From assembly GCA_023053685.1 (NCBI GenBank), contig JALIGW010000021.1, positions 14,200,092 through 14,264,091 on the forward strand: a stretch of DNA of 64,000 nucleotides. The letters are read 5' to 3'. The translations under genes were made by a program, and so were the position numbers. The DNA comes from Diadophis punctatus similis (Eukaryota > Chordata > Lepidosauria > Squamata > Dipsadidae). Of this stretch, positions 33,060 through 50,660 are shown piece after piece. Position 1 is the first letter of the stretch, and every line of letters starts with the position of its first letter. The notes beneath the pieces were generated by a model. The model did no database searches and was not told the origin of the DNA. It worked only from the letters and a program-made list of their open reading frames with translations.

Positions 33060-35010
33060 TTTTTATCCAGCTGTTTTAAGTCTTCTTGGAAAGAGTCAAG
33101 AATAAATCTGCCCAGTTTTATACACTGAAATAGTCCTGTTGCAGTGAAGAGTCACACAATCTGGTGATAGATCTGGGTCTTGATGGCCAGGAAATGGCAA
33201 AAGGCTACAACTTTGCCCATCAATATGTGGCTTTTCTTGAACATTCGGACAGGTCTAATTACCACACTGCAACTCTTTCTCAACAGAAACCTGGCTGATT
33301 AAGAGCTCTGTGGACCCCCTCACAGAACACACCAGCTCTTCCAGGCCCAACCTCATGTATTGGACAAGCACCAAAATATGAGGTCTGGCACTGATCTTAC
33401 ACTGGTACTTTTCTTCTATTAATCTTGTCAGTTACAGCTAGCAATTCACCTTAGAAACAACGCCAAAAATACACTTTTTAAATAGCTTGACTTGCGTATT
33501 TAATAAATTTAAATAGGGATGCATCCATCTATCAATCAATATGTCCTCTATCAAATCAATCCTCTCTCTCTCTCTAATCTTTCTCTTTCTATCTTTAATC
33601 TATCCATCCACCAGCCAACAGTTAAGTTTTATAGAAAAACAAGACCATGGCAAAAGTAAAATTGATTCAACCATCAACTCAAACTGCCATTCCCTAAAAT
33701 AAGGCACTTTCATTTACAAAATTATTTTTATCACATCTGCCTTGATCTGTGTTTCTCCTGGATGCACAACTCCTCAATCTGGGCTCGGCCATTCTAAACC
33801 TGTGCATATTTTACCACGGGTGCAGAGCTGAAACCGCTCTCTCTTGCTAGTCAGGTTGAAAGAGAATCTGCCTAGCCTGGTTTTTACCCGAGAGAGGTTT
33901 TGATGGAGCGGAAACATTTTGAGGGTTTTGAGCATTTCTTTCCGCTTACAGAAGCTCCGGGCAGCAGGTCCTTCGTGCAACTGAGCTTACAAATGAGCAT
34001 TCAAGACTTAAGTCCTGTTATGGCAGCACATCGGGCTCCCTTCCCTACACATCATGCTGCAAACCCGTTTTGTTGACCTGGGTTTCCTAGTTTGTCACCG
34101 CAAGAATCTTTGTTGCAGGCGCCCCCTTTCCCTCCATATGGAGAGCAGAGATTGGCCTCTCTTTGGAAGCAACACAAGCATCTCCACTGTCTATTTTCTA
34201 TTATTATCTACAATCCAGAACACGTAGAATTATCAAGATTGTCCAGAACTCTGGTAGAAATAACTGGGTCTAATAAACAAGGTATAATAATTCTCAACTA
34301 ACGTGATATGGATCCGTACCTCCACCTCCCCAATTACAAGTAACTACTTGGGTAAAAAAATTAACACGATTCCAGTACTTCAAACTTTGCACAATTCGAA
34401 CAGAAAGCCCACAGTGTTTACTACGTAAAGCCACATTCCCCTTTGATCCGTGCTGAAGTAGTTTACTAAGATTACAACTAAGGGCTCCAGGCTGGAATTG
34501 ATACACACAGCAGAGTTAGTAACCTGTGATTCAATTGGTATTATACTCATGTATTTAAATTAGTTATTTCGCATTACAGCACGTAAGCAATGCCTCGCGA
34601 ATGTCGGTTGTTTTCCCAATACTCTCGTTTCCGCGGCCAACAATTCTCTTCCCACTTTCTGCTCAATCAGCATGTTTGTCAAAAAAACCGCCATCTCTCT
34701 TTCGCTGGTGAAACACTCGAGATTAGCGTGCAAAGCCACACCACATCCAGGCCTCTCCCGGGTTGTCGTCCAAGTAGTTATTGTGAGTTGTTAAAAAGAT
34801 GTCAAGTCCGCTTCAGAAAGTCAAGCTGCCTTTCTCGGTTTGATGTTTTTCTTCCAACAAGTGTCTAAAAAAAGCAGTTCAGGAGTGGCCAATTGAACTT
34901 CCATTTTTGAGGTCCCAGTATCTGGAGACACAACCACTAAGGCCACACTCTATTGATGCACAACAGCTACGAGAAGCCCGCTCTCAACACATTAAACCAA
35001 GAGGCATTAC
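33060..35010. other. Intergenic between GTF2F2 and TPT1 3' ends, no recognised feature
   Basis: Almost 2 kb of unique-looking sequence, the longest repeat-poor stretch here. Short (ATCT)n-like text at 33560-33610. No exon or structured RNA recognised. Confidence 0.4.
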
Positions 35011-35014
35011 CTAT

Positions 35015-35264
35015 GCTGGGTTTAAATGAGTTTGTTTGTTTTTTTTATTTTAGACAGCCTACAAGACAAGTTTGTTTTTTCTCTTTAAAAAAAAAACCAA
35101 TGCCTCTCCACACTTCAATTATAATTGGGGAACAAAATAAATCAAATTAAAGCTCAAGATGATATCAATCAGTCCAGTTATTTTCAGACATTGTTGAGTC
35201 ATGATGTTTTGTTGATGAATAAAGAGCAGCAGCCAATTATGATTCCAAATGATTTGATGTCTTG

Positions 35265-35267
<3 letters not shown>
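35015..35267 (-). terminator. TPT1: TPT1 terminal exon: stop codon, 3' UTR and poly(A) signal
   Basis: The acceptor CGACAG is followed at once by TAA (35267-35265), so the terminal exon carries only the stop and the 3' UTR. Stretches such as CATCTTGAGCT, GGAGAGGCATTG, TTGTAGGCTGTCTAAA and AACTCATTTAAAC match the mammalian TPT1 3' UTR as I remember it. AATAAA lies at 35049-35044 on the minus strand. Confidence 0.88.
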
Positions 35268-42031
<6,764 letters not shown>

Positions 42032-42300
42032 GGCTGAGGCGGCGGGCGAGCGGCGGCGGCGGCAGGCCGGGTGGAAGAGCGCTAGTGGCGGCAGCCCCCG
42101 GCGCGAGCGAAGAACGAGGCGGAAAAAGGCCGAGGAGGCGCCTCCGCGGAGCTCATATAGCCAGCAGGGCACGTCCCTGCCATCCGTGCGTCGCCAATCG
42201 CCGCGCTCCTCATGACGCACGAAACTGTGACGTAGGCACGCATGCACGCCGGCCGCCCTCTTTTCCGTGGCTCTAGAAGCACCAAAAGTAGACTCGCCCA
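42032..42300 (-). promoter_or_regulatory. TPT1: TPT1 core promoter with TATA box and 5' TOP start
   Basis: Read on the minus strand, TATATGAG (42159-42152) lies 31 bp upstream of a C followed by TTTTTCC (42128-42121), a textbook terminal oligopyrimidine start. The resulting leader is 97 nt. Upstream are an inverted CCAAT box (plus-strand CCAAT at 42194-42198, about -66) and two CRE/ATF-like half sites (TGACGTA at 42228, TGACGCA at 42213, plus-strand reading). The TOP class is known for TPT1. The start site itself is inferred. Confidence 0.85.
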
Positions 42301-42309
42301 AGCGCAGGA

Positions 42310-42746
42310 AGGAACGTTACAGTTTCCGGGTTCGCTTGTCAGGATTTGAGCCTATGGAAGAGCAAAGCCTCCCCCCCACCGAAAGTGAAACGAAGCCCAT
42401 CCTCTGGGAATTGTTTATGTAGTTCCAGAAAATTAGGGTTATATTATCTCTCTCTGCCTTGCATGGGTGCCCTTAAGGATCTCAGAGTCTAAATACTTGC
42501 ATTATTTCTTTTCAATCTGGCCGGGCTACAGAGAAATTTAAATTGAATAAATTCTTAATTTAATTTTAAATGAATTAAATTCTCCCTCAAGGGGGAAAAA
42601 AAACAGTCCAGTTGCCTTTTGAGACAACTACGGTCTGACCTGGATGACTCAGAATTTGCATAGATATTTTAATTGAATTGTCTGCTGTTGGGAAAATCCT
42701 CACTTGCAATTGAAATCTTTCAGGAGGGCAAATTAGAAGCAAATAC
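42310..42746. other. TPT1 5' flank, mostly unrecognised
   Basis: A short family Q remnant (AGTCCAGTTGCCTTTTGAGA and GACCTGGATGACTCAGAAT) is at 42605-42660. Otherwise AT-rich unique sequence. Confidence 0.45.
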
Positions 42747-43911
42747 GTCCATAAATCCTTGACTCAGGACCATAATTGAGCTCAAAATTTATGTTGCTAA
42801 GTGAGACAGTTGTGAAGTGAGTTTTGCCCCATCTTACGACCTTTCTTGCCACGGTTGTTAAGCGAATCACTGCAGTTAAGTCAGTAACACGGTTGCTAAG
42901 TGAACATGGCATGACTTTGCTTGTCAGAAGATCGCAAAAGGAGATCTTGTGACCCTGAGACACTGTGACCGTCCTAAATATGAGTCAGTTGCCAAGCGTC
43001 TGAATTTTGGTCACGTGATTGTGGGGCATCTTATAAAGAAAATATATACAAAATGTTTTACCGTTGGCACCTCCCTCCGGCACGATTGGCAAAGATGTTT
43101 CCGACAATGTCACCAAAATGTTGGAAGTGCAAAAAAGAACAAGGGACCTATTGCCATCTTTGGTGGACATGTCCAAAAATTAAAATATTTTTGGAATAAA
43201 ATAAGAAACTGGCTGGAAGAAATCACACAACAGGTGATTGATTTGAAACCAGAACGGTTTCTATTGGGAATTTTTAGAGGAACATTTTTAAAAAGAAGAC
43301 CTATATTTAATACTCCACATAACCACCGCTGCTAGGATTGCCTACGCCCAGTCTTGGAAAAATGATACCATACCCACTTCTTCAATGGTCATTAGGAAAA
43401 TTTTGGAATGCTCCGAGATGTGTAAATTAACAATGGAGATTCACGAAAAGGAAGACAGAGAATTCTATGACGCTTGGGATAATTGGTATAAATGGTTAAA
43501 TCACAATAAAAACTTTCAAATTTGGTTATAAAAGGTGAACTACAAAGAAATTACAAATGTTCTCAATCTCACGGCCTATGTATACAATTAGAGGTTTATG
43601 TCTAAAATGGAAGAAATAGATGTTGATTATATAGTAGGAGACTCAATCCATTGAATATAGAACTGGATAAATAATAGTGATTGTCTGAATTAAAATAGTA
43701 ATATTGTGAAATGCAAATATATTTGGAAATGAAATAGCTGTAAAAGTGGTTAGCTTTTACCATGTTTGTTTGTATTTTATGTATTTATGTATTTTTGTAT
43801 GTCTTATTATGTCATTTTTAACTAGAAAACTTAAAGATTTTTTTAAGAGTGAAAACATAAGTCACATTTTTCAGTGCCGTTGTAACTTGAAACGGTCACT
43901 AAACAAATGCT
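42747..43911. mobile_element. Family A MITE split by an L1 fragment
   Basis: The left part 42747-43027 (CATAAATCCTTGACTCAGGA to ATTTTGGTCACGTGATTG) and right part 43847-43911 (CAGTGCCGTTGTAACTTGAA) are one element. The missing middle is replaced by L1. Confidence 0.82.
43030..43846 (+). mobile_element. L1 LINE 3' end with ORF2 C-terminal remnant
   Basis: Plus strand, broken frames encode the L1 ORF2 tail: CWKCKKEQGTYCHLWWTCPK (a CxxC...H....C knuckle), IFWNKIRNWLEEITQQ, then, frame-shifted, ARIAYAQSWKND and EFYDAWDNWYKWL. An AT-rich 3' UTR follows. Degraded by at least one frameshift near 43325. Confidence 0.88.
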
Positions 43912-43949
43912 TGGAAGGTGAGGGCTTCTTGCGTTTTGCAGAAATATTA

Positions 43950-44085
43950 CCCTGTTTCCCCCCAAATAAGACATCCCCTGATAATAATCCCAATTGGGCT
44001 TTTGAGTGCATGGCAATAAGGCCAAGCGCTTATTTCAGGGTTCAAAAAAATTCAGGGTCCAAAATTATTTTCGGGGAAACACGGG
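43950..44085. mobile_element. TA-flanked MITE (family F)
   Basis: CCCTGTTTCCCCCCAAATAA to CGGGGAAACACGGG between TA dinucleotides, opposite orientation to the copy at 39929. Confidence 0.85.
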
Positions 44086-44332
44086 TAGTTCCAACTTGAA
44101 TTCAAATGTCAAATTGTATCTTTGAAAATTTTCTAAGAATTAACAATGTTAAAAGAAAAGGCTCTTATTTAAAACCAAAGAGACTTCCGTTTCATTCAAA
44201 GCTCTTCCATTTCCCCCCCCCCTCTTTTTTCAAGTCTTCCCTGAAAATCTTTTTGGGAAGAATGAGGCCAAGACTTGGTAGATGAACTGGAGATGCCAGC
44301 TTGGAACGATTTGTTAGTAATTATATTTTAAT

Positions 44333-44598
44333 TCAAACCTTTATTGTCAGAGTACAACTTGTGACCAATGAGATTGGCTGAGCCTCCCCAGCCCAATACA
44401 ACTCACAGTGAAAGACACAAAATCCCTGACCCAGTGAATCCTACTAACAAACACACAATCCTACTGCTCCATGTGAAGTTATTGCAGCCCCGCAAGTCAA
44501 TCCTACTATGTTGCTGCAAAGTTATTTTCCATTCAGGAGTCTGACAGCCCACGGATAAAAACTGTTCTTCAGCCTCTTTGTATGGCTGCCTATGCTTC
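44333..44598 (-). mobile_element. LINE 3' fragment (possibly Rex1/Babar-like), interrupted by an LTR
   Basis: TTTATTGTCAGAGTACAACT, then GACAGCCCACGGATAAAAAC and CTTCAGCCTCTTTGTATGGC. Continues after the LTR as CTACCTGATGGCAGGAGGAT (to about 45330). Family assignment is tentative. Confidence 0.55.
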
Positions 44599-45232
44599 TG
44601 TAGGAAGTTAATACCCACCCCCTCCTGGAAGGGTGAAATACCCTGGGAAATATTAAAAGGCAGAATATTATATACAGTAGAATATCCCTGGAAACCTGCT
44701 TCTAAGCAGACAAAAGACTCATCTTATGCGCCAGCTCACCCATTCCTCCCACCCTTGCTAATGGGCCATCAAGGAATGGCCTAGCCCAGCTCATTCCCCC
44801 CACCTAGCCTGAAACAGTATTTTTATATTACAAACAGGAAAGGAATCACAAAGCCTTTTCATTCACCACATGGGACCTGGTAAAATTCCATCCCAACCAC
44901 CCTGGGATTCAGGACAGCCCACAAGAGATGCCCCAGAATGCCCTGTGAATCTTGACAGCCAATAGGATAGATTTCTGTATAGGAAGAGGAAACAGTTGGG
45001 GAGGGACCCCAAGAGAGAGTATAAAGCAAGGAACTCCAAGCATCTTGCCCTTCCTTTTCTGGACCCAACACCTGGAAACATGTGATCCACCTTTTCTGTT
45101 CAGGAGCTCATGCCATGTGCTCCTGTTCCTTTGTTCTCCATTAAAACCTTCTTTCCAAGCAACTTCCATGAATCCAGTGTTCTTTTTCCCCACTTGGAAC
45201 TGAACCCAGAAGAATATTACTTCCAACACTTC
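44595..45232 (+). mobile_element. Solo LTR (family L) with 4-bp duplication
   Basis: 44599-45228: starts TGTAGGAAG, ends CTTCCAACA, flanked by CTTC on both sides. GAGTATAAAGC is a TATA-like box near 45017. CCATTAAAACC is a poly(A)-like signal at 45138. Related to the LTR at 29624. No coding content. Confidence 0.82.
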
Positions 45233-45330
45233 TACAGTATATCTCCTACCTGATGGCAGGAGGATAAAGAAGGGCTGACCAGGGTGTGAGTCGTCCCTGT
45301 TTTGACAACTCATCAAGAACAATCTGGAGA

Positions 45331-45985
45331 AATCATGCAGACTTGGGAGTAAACTTACAGAGCTAATATATAAATTATGCATTTAATTTGCAGTGGGTAG
45401 CACCATCTGACTGATGTTTCCCAGAAAAACTGAATTTTTACGGGTTCTCCAAAAATATCATCATGATCAGCTAGGAGGAACTTTGGGAGGTAAGCAAAAC
45501 ATTGGAAAAATAAACTGTGTTACTTCAAAAAAATTTTTTTTAGCTGTATTGGAAGTAATATTGATTAACAAACAGCAAAGTCTGGAAAAAGAATTCGTAT
45601 CGGTTTATTGACATTTAGTTCCTGTACTTTAGACATATAAAATCATCCTTAATATATCCAAATAAGGGATAACGCCAGCCAAAACCTCAGCTGGTCTCAA
45701 AAAGCAGAATATCTTGTATCTGATTGGCAGTTGGAGGTAGAAAGCATCAGAAATCTCAAATCTGTAGGCAAGATTGTGTATTTGTGTGAGTGAGAGAGAG
45801 AGCGACTATGTATGTGTGTATAACATATGTGTACACACACATATGTATTTGGGAAGAAAACAGGGCAAATCACTTCTTTAGCCCAGGCATTTCTTCACCA
45901 CAAGGGCCACTTTTGGTTAGTAGGAAGCTGAGCTACCTATTACTCTTCCTTTGCTGTCTTCAGCTCCACTGGATGGAGATTCCCA
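45331..45985. other. Intergenic between TPT1 and SLC25A30, no recognised feature
   Basis: A few short (GA)n and (TATG)n-like runs near 45790. Nothing else. Confidence 0.4.
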
Positions 45986-45988
45986 GTC

Positions 45989-46400
45989 TCCCTCCCTCCC
46001 TCCCTCTCTCTTTCTTTCTCTCTCTTTGTCTGTCAGTCTGTCTCTTTCTGGCTCTCTTTTTTTCTCTTTCTGGCTCATTTTCTCTCCCTTTCTCTTTTCT
46101 TTCCCTTTCTCTTTTTGTTTCTCTGTCTTTCTCTCTGTCTTTCTCTTTCTCTTTCTGTCTCTTTGTCTCTCTCTCTCTCTTTCTTTCTCTTTTTTCCACT
46201 TTCTCTCTCTTTGTTTCTCTTTGACTTCCTTCTCTTTCTGTGTCTTTCTGTGCCTCTTTTTCTTTCTCTTTTTCTTTCTTTTTCACTTTCTCTTTTTTAT
46301 GTTATGTTCTTTCACTTTCTTTTTTCTTTCTCTCTGTCTTTTTCACTTTCTCTGTGTTTCTCTCTCTCTTTCTGTTTCTCTCCCCACCCCCCTCTCTCTC
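45989..46400. repeat. CT-rich array before the SLC25A30 CpG island
   Basis: TCTCTTTCT, CTTTTTCTTTC and TCTGTCTTTC-like blocks with occasional G/A. Frames encoding FSLSLS are artefacts. Confidence 0.9.
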
Positions 46401-47060
46401 ACTCACACCCACCCAGCCCACAAGCTCTCTTTCCCTTTGGGGCGTCTTCATTTGCCTCCCCTGAGTGCCGGGGCGTCTCTCTCTCTCTCTCGCCGGGTCC
46501 CCTTGGGGAGGAGCGCCGAGTGATAGGCGGGGAGGCCCGGCCGGCTTCTGTGAGCTCCTTCCTTCCCTCCCTCCTTTCCTTCCCTGCCCGCCTTCCCCTC
46601 CTGGCGGCTGCCTGCTCGGGGTCCGGGGAGCACTTCTGCGGGAGACTGGCCGGTGAGTGAGCCGGGGGGGGGGGGAGGCTGGTATCCGGGGCTTGCGGGT
46701 GTGTGTGTGTGTGTGTGTGCCTGGCAAGCCTTCCCAATCCCGGGGCTCTTTTGCAAAGGGAGCAGCTGCTCTCGCAAAGCCCCGCGGGCGCCCGGTTGCA
46801 AAAGCCCGCCCGGCCGGCTCTCGGCCCCACCTGCCTGGCGGAGGGCGCTCCCCTCCGCCGGCTCCTCCTCCTCCGCCCTGGCCCTTCCCGGCTGCCCGAG
46901 CTCCGTCCCTGCCTCGGCGGCACACTCGGGGAGGAACAGCCGGCTCGTCTCCCCCTTTGCCGGCAGCCTGGACCGCGGAGGCGCCGCGCAAGTCGCCCTT
47001 TAGTAGCCCTGATGCTGAATTACACCTGGCTGTTGGAGTGGCTGGTGGAAAAGGTGAGCA
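46400..47060 (+). promoter_or_regulatory. SLC25A30: CpG island, probable SLC25A30 promoter and exon 1
   Basis: This is a GC/CpG-rich block, and its right edge is a strong donor (GAAAAG|GTGAGC, GT at 47054-47055). The next acceptor on this strand with coding content is SLC25A30 exon 2 at 50576. No TATA box is clear. A (GT)n tract lies at 46698-46719. The exon 5' end is not defined. Confidence 0.65.
47012..47053 (+). CDS. SLC25A30: Possible alternative N-terminal coding exon of SLC25A30
   Basis: An ATG at 47012 opens 14 codons (MLNYTWLLEWLVEK) up to the donor, in phase with exon 2, whose leader reads REETLRS before the main ATG. The start context is weak (C at -3), so the exon 2 ATG should dominate. 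The paralogue SLC25A14 has a comparable extended hydrophobic N-terminus. Confidence 0.35.
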
Positions 47061-47124
47061 GCGGGATGGGAGACCACGAGGAAAGCCTAGGGAAGTCCCA
47101 AAGCCTCCCCTGACGCCGAGTTCT

Positions 47125-47495
47125 CGCCTACCAACCATTCGGTTAGTGACCGAGGTTACAACTGTCCTGGGAAAAGTGACTTAGGATGGGTTTTTATATT
47201 AAGCGCTATTGCGGCATCCCCACAGTCACGTGACCAAAATTCAGAGGCTTGGCAACTGGCATGTACTTGTGAGGGTTGCACGTCCCAGGGTCACGTGATT
47301 CCTCTTTTGTGACCTTTCAACAAGCAGTGGGGGAAGCCAGATTCGCTTAACAACCGTGGGACAAACTTAACAACGGCAGTGATTCGCTTAACAACATTAG
47401 TAAGGAAGGTCATAAAATGGGGCAAAAGTCACTTAACAACCATCTTACTTAGCAGCTGAAATTGTTGGGCTCACTTGGGGATGTAAGTTGTGTTC
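47125..47495. mobile_element. Family A MITE, SLC25A30 intron 1
   Basis: ACCAACCATTCGGTTAGTGA to GGGCTCACTTGGGGATGTAA. Lies 70 bp after the exon 1 donor. Right TIR eroded. Confidence 0.8.
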
Positions 47496-48950
47496 CTGAC
47501 CCCTCAAAACCTCCACTGGATGGGTCGGGGATATCCACCAGGAACCCAGTTTGATTTAACAAGGTTTGCTTTTTATTGGTGCTCAAATACGTTTTGCGGT
47601 ATGCCAAGATTCGGTTTATTTTTTAAAAGAAAAGGCTCTGAACGCTCTGAACCAATAAAGTAACCAAATGAGCTTGCTTCTTTTGACACTCTAAGCCTCT
47701 AAAGAACTAAACCAAGCTTAACCCTAAGGGGTTTTCAGGTCTGATGGCTTTAAGTCTTCTACTGATATGGTTAAGCTCATTGTCAGATGATGGGCATACC
47801 GTACTTGGATAAAAATAGCTTTTTAGTGGTGCTTACTATTCTGAAATATTCCATGAACTATTCTGGAAAAGAACATTAGGTATAAATTGAAGACAATAGA
47901 TGTAACCCTGGAGGCATTTTATGTTCCATAGGGTGTTTTCTTAAAGGTACAAAGACCATAGTGTATGTATATTGTATATAACATACAATTTATTGTATAA
48001 TTGTATAATATTGTATACTGTTTTCTGAAAGGTTAAAATGACCATATTGCATAATAAAGGACAAATCTGAAAAGAGATTCCACAAGGATAAAAAAAATTT
48101 AATTGCTTGTATTGATAACTTTGCCTTTAAAAAGAAAATTTAAGAGGAAAACCAAGAAAAACACAGAAGCGCACATCCTACCACTAATATCTAAACTCAA
48201 AGAGTATATGTAAACTTATTTAAACAATGGTAATTCTGTTTCCATATTTTTCAAAGGAATGTAAAAAACTGTGCCTTAAGTGTTGGTGCTGTCAAAGTTA
48301 AATGACCAAAATCAAGAACAAAGATAAGGTTTTGAAAACCAATTACATCTAAAGGACAAGTTTTTAAAAAATAAAATAAAATAAAGGGCTGTCATTTATA
48401 ATAAAGGATTGTGGGGTCAACTGTAACCATGAACCAAGTCTGATCTCATGTAAAAATTGAAAGCCTTTCTATCATTTAAGGAAGAGAAGATAGTGAAGAT
48501 TGGGTGGCTGGTTTGAAAACAAGATACGGCTAGGAAGGGGGAATGTGGGTTATTTGGTTTGCGCTGTCTGTTGTGTAAACCCTCCCAAGCTAGTTGCAAA
48601 GACCTGCACGTGAGCCCACAATCATAAATGCAGATGCCTGAAGGCTGGGTTACTTCTCCTTGACTTGGGTTTTGAGAATGGGGGATGGGGAGAGAAAGTT
48701 GCAGCAATTGAGAAAGAGGGTGGAGTGAACAGGGGGCTGCTATAGATGAGGGTCAGGATGAAAATTCGGAGAGAGCCGGGCGGGGCGCGTGATCAAAAGC
48801 TGTCAGGAGACAGGCTAAAGTTCACATCCTGATTTTGAAATGAGCTAACCTGAAATTGTTGGTTGTTCCCTGAGAGGCGTGATCCTGGAAAAGTTTCCCA
48901 GGATAAGTGTTTTTTTTTAGGCATAGCAATAAAAAAGAGACTACAGAATA
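47496..48950. other. SLC25A30 intron 1, no recognised feature
   Basis: About 1.4 kb, mostly AT-rich. AGAATTAAAC-like simple text only. A possible old LTR piece around 47500-47640 (CCAATAAAAAGC on the minus strand) is too weak to call. Confidence 0.4.
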
Positions 48951-48954
48951 CAAA

Positions 48955-49150
48955 ATAGAATACAGAATAACAAGAGTTGGAAGGTACCTTAGAGGTCTTC
49001 TAGTCCTACCCACTGATCTACCAGGAGGCCTTATACCATCCTAGACAAATGGCTGTCCAGTCTCTTCTTGAAAACCTCCAGTGATGGAGCACCCACAACT
49101 TCTGGTGGCAAGCCATTCCACTGGTTAATTGTTCTGATTGTCAGGAATCA
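48955..49150 (-). mobile_element. CR1 3' end with AATAC-type tail
   Basis: CAGAATACAAAATAGAATAC tail next to AGAGTTGGAAGGTACCTTAG, running to TGGTTAATTGTTCTGATTGT. Confidence 0.88.
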
Positions 49151-49324
49151 TATATTTGCATGGGGGGGGGGGAGAAAAAAACTGATATTCAACCTCATTT
49201 TTTTAAAAGCCCAAATAAAATTACTCAGCAGTAAGTTTTAGAATCAAGAGAAAATGCATTGGAATGTTACTGTTAGATGGAGCGATTTTATTCATGTTTT
49301 GTGGGGTTCAGGAAAATGTCCTTG

Positions 49325-49420
49325 AAGTTGTCTGAAATGGTCTGGGGTCTCCTGCTTAAGCAGAGGGTTGGACTAGAAGACCTCCAAGGTCCCTTCCAAC
49401 TCTTATTATTCTGTTATTTA
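49325..49420 (+). mobile_element. CR1 terminal fragment
   Basis: GTCTGAAATGGTCTGGGGTC to GGTCCCTTCCAACTCTTATT. Confidence 0.8.
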
Positions 49421-49690
49421 AGTTGCTGGCTATTATCCCCTTCAATGAGATCCTTTTAACTTCCCAATTTATCTGACCCTTTAGTGGACTCCCAGCCTGC
49501 TACTAACCTGGTGTGGTCAGACTTAGCTCTGAAGCCATCAAGGCCTGCCAGATGCCACCACCAACCAAGCTGAGAGTTTTCCAGGGGCCTGTTAAGCCTT
49601 GGTGAGGTTTAACACGTGAATTTTCATCAAAGGATGAAAAAATGGCCTCCTCAAAATTAGCCTTTTTGTCTGCTGAACGTCAGAAGGATA

Positions 49691-50447
49691 CAGATAGTCC
49701 TTGACGTACGACCCACGAGTGAGCCCAACATTTCTGTTGTGAAGCGAGACATTTGTTAACTGAGTTTGCCCCATTTTACGACCTGCCTTGCCACCGTTGT
49801 TAAGTGAATCGCTGCAGGTGTTCAGTTTATCACACAGTTGTTGAGTGAATCTGGCTTCCCTGTTGACTCGGCTTGTCAGGAGAACGCAAAAGGGAGATCA
49901 CGTGATCCCAGGACACTGAGACCGTCATAAATATGAATCAAATGCCAAGCCTCTGAATGTTGATCACTTGACCATGGGGATGCTGCAACGGTCATAAGTG
50001 TGAAAAATGTCATAAGCCACTTTTTCCAGTGCTGCCACAAAGAAGATTTGGGGGTCAAGCTATTCTCCAAAGCACCTGAAGGCAGGACAAGAAGCAATGG
50101 GTGGAAACTAATCAAGGAGAAATTTCCTGACTGTTAGAACAATTAATCCATGGAACAGCTTGCCTCCAGAAGTTGTGAATGCTCCAACACTGGAAGTTTT
50201 TAAGAAGGTGTTGGATAACCATTTGTCTGAAGTGGTGTAGGGTTTCCTGCCTAAGCAGGGGGTTGGACTAGAAGACCTTCAAGGTCCCTTCCAACTCTGT
50301 CATTCTATTCTCTGTCATTCTATTCTGTTCTGTTCTATTATATTTTCTATTTTCTATTTTCTCTTCTCTTCTATTTCTATTTCTAGTCTCTTCTGCTGTA
50401 ACTTCAAACGGTCACTCAGCAAACTACTGTAAGTCAAGGACATACTT
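49691..50447. mobile_element. Family A MITE split by a CR1 insertion
   Basis: Left part 49691-50036 (CAGATAGTCCTTGACGTACG to TTTTTCCAGTGCTGCC), right part 50393-50447 (CTGTAACTTCAAACGGTCAC to GTAAGTCAAGGACATAC). Confidence 0.82.
50040..50392 (+). mobile_element. CR1 3' end with (ATTCT)n-type tail
   Basis: AAGAAGATTTGGGGGTCAAG to GGTCCCTTCCAACTCTGTCA, then a decaying tail of ATTCT and TTTCT units to 50392. It shows how CR1 tails seed pentanucleotide arrays. Confidence 0.9.
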
Positions 50448-50575
50448 TGGGGGCGTTCAAAGGGGCTAGGGCTGGAGGGCTGTACACGGACTAATCCCTG
50501 CCCTACCAGGAAGATGTTGTTAAGTTGTTAAGTTGGCAGTTGTTAAGTGTGTTGTGTTGTTGTCTTGTCTTGCAG

Positions 50576-50660
50576 AGGGAAGAGACACTCAGGAGCATGG
50601 CGGCTTTGAACTGGAAGCCATTTGTGTACGGAGGACTGGCTTCAATCACTGCAGAATGTG
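50576..50660 (+). CDS. SLC25A30: SLC25A30 exon 2 with main start codon
   Basis: The acceptor is TTGCAG and the donor is GTGCGT. There are 21 nt before the ATG at 50597, with no stop in frame, then 21 codons plus 1 nt. Confidence 0.93.

Noticed and set aside
43026..43335. 128-codon frame near the TPT1 5' flank, considered as a gene
   Set aside because: It spells the C-terminal part of L1 ORF2 and is followed by a frameshifted continuation and an L1 3' UTR.
46302..47184. 278-codon and other frames in the second CpG island
   Set aside because: Same GC bias and overlapping on both strands. Only the final 14 codons before the 47053 donor join a real gene.
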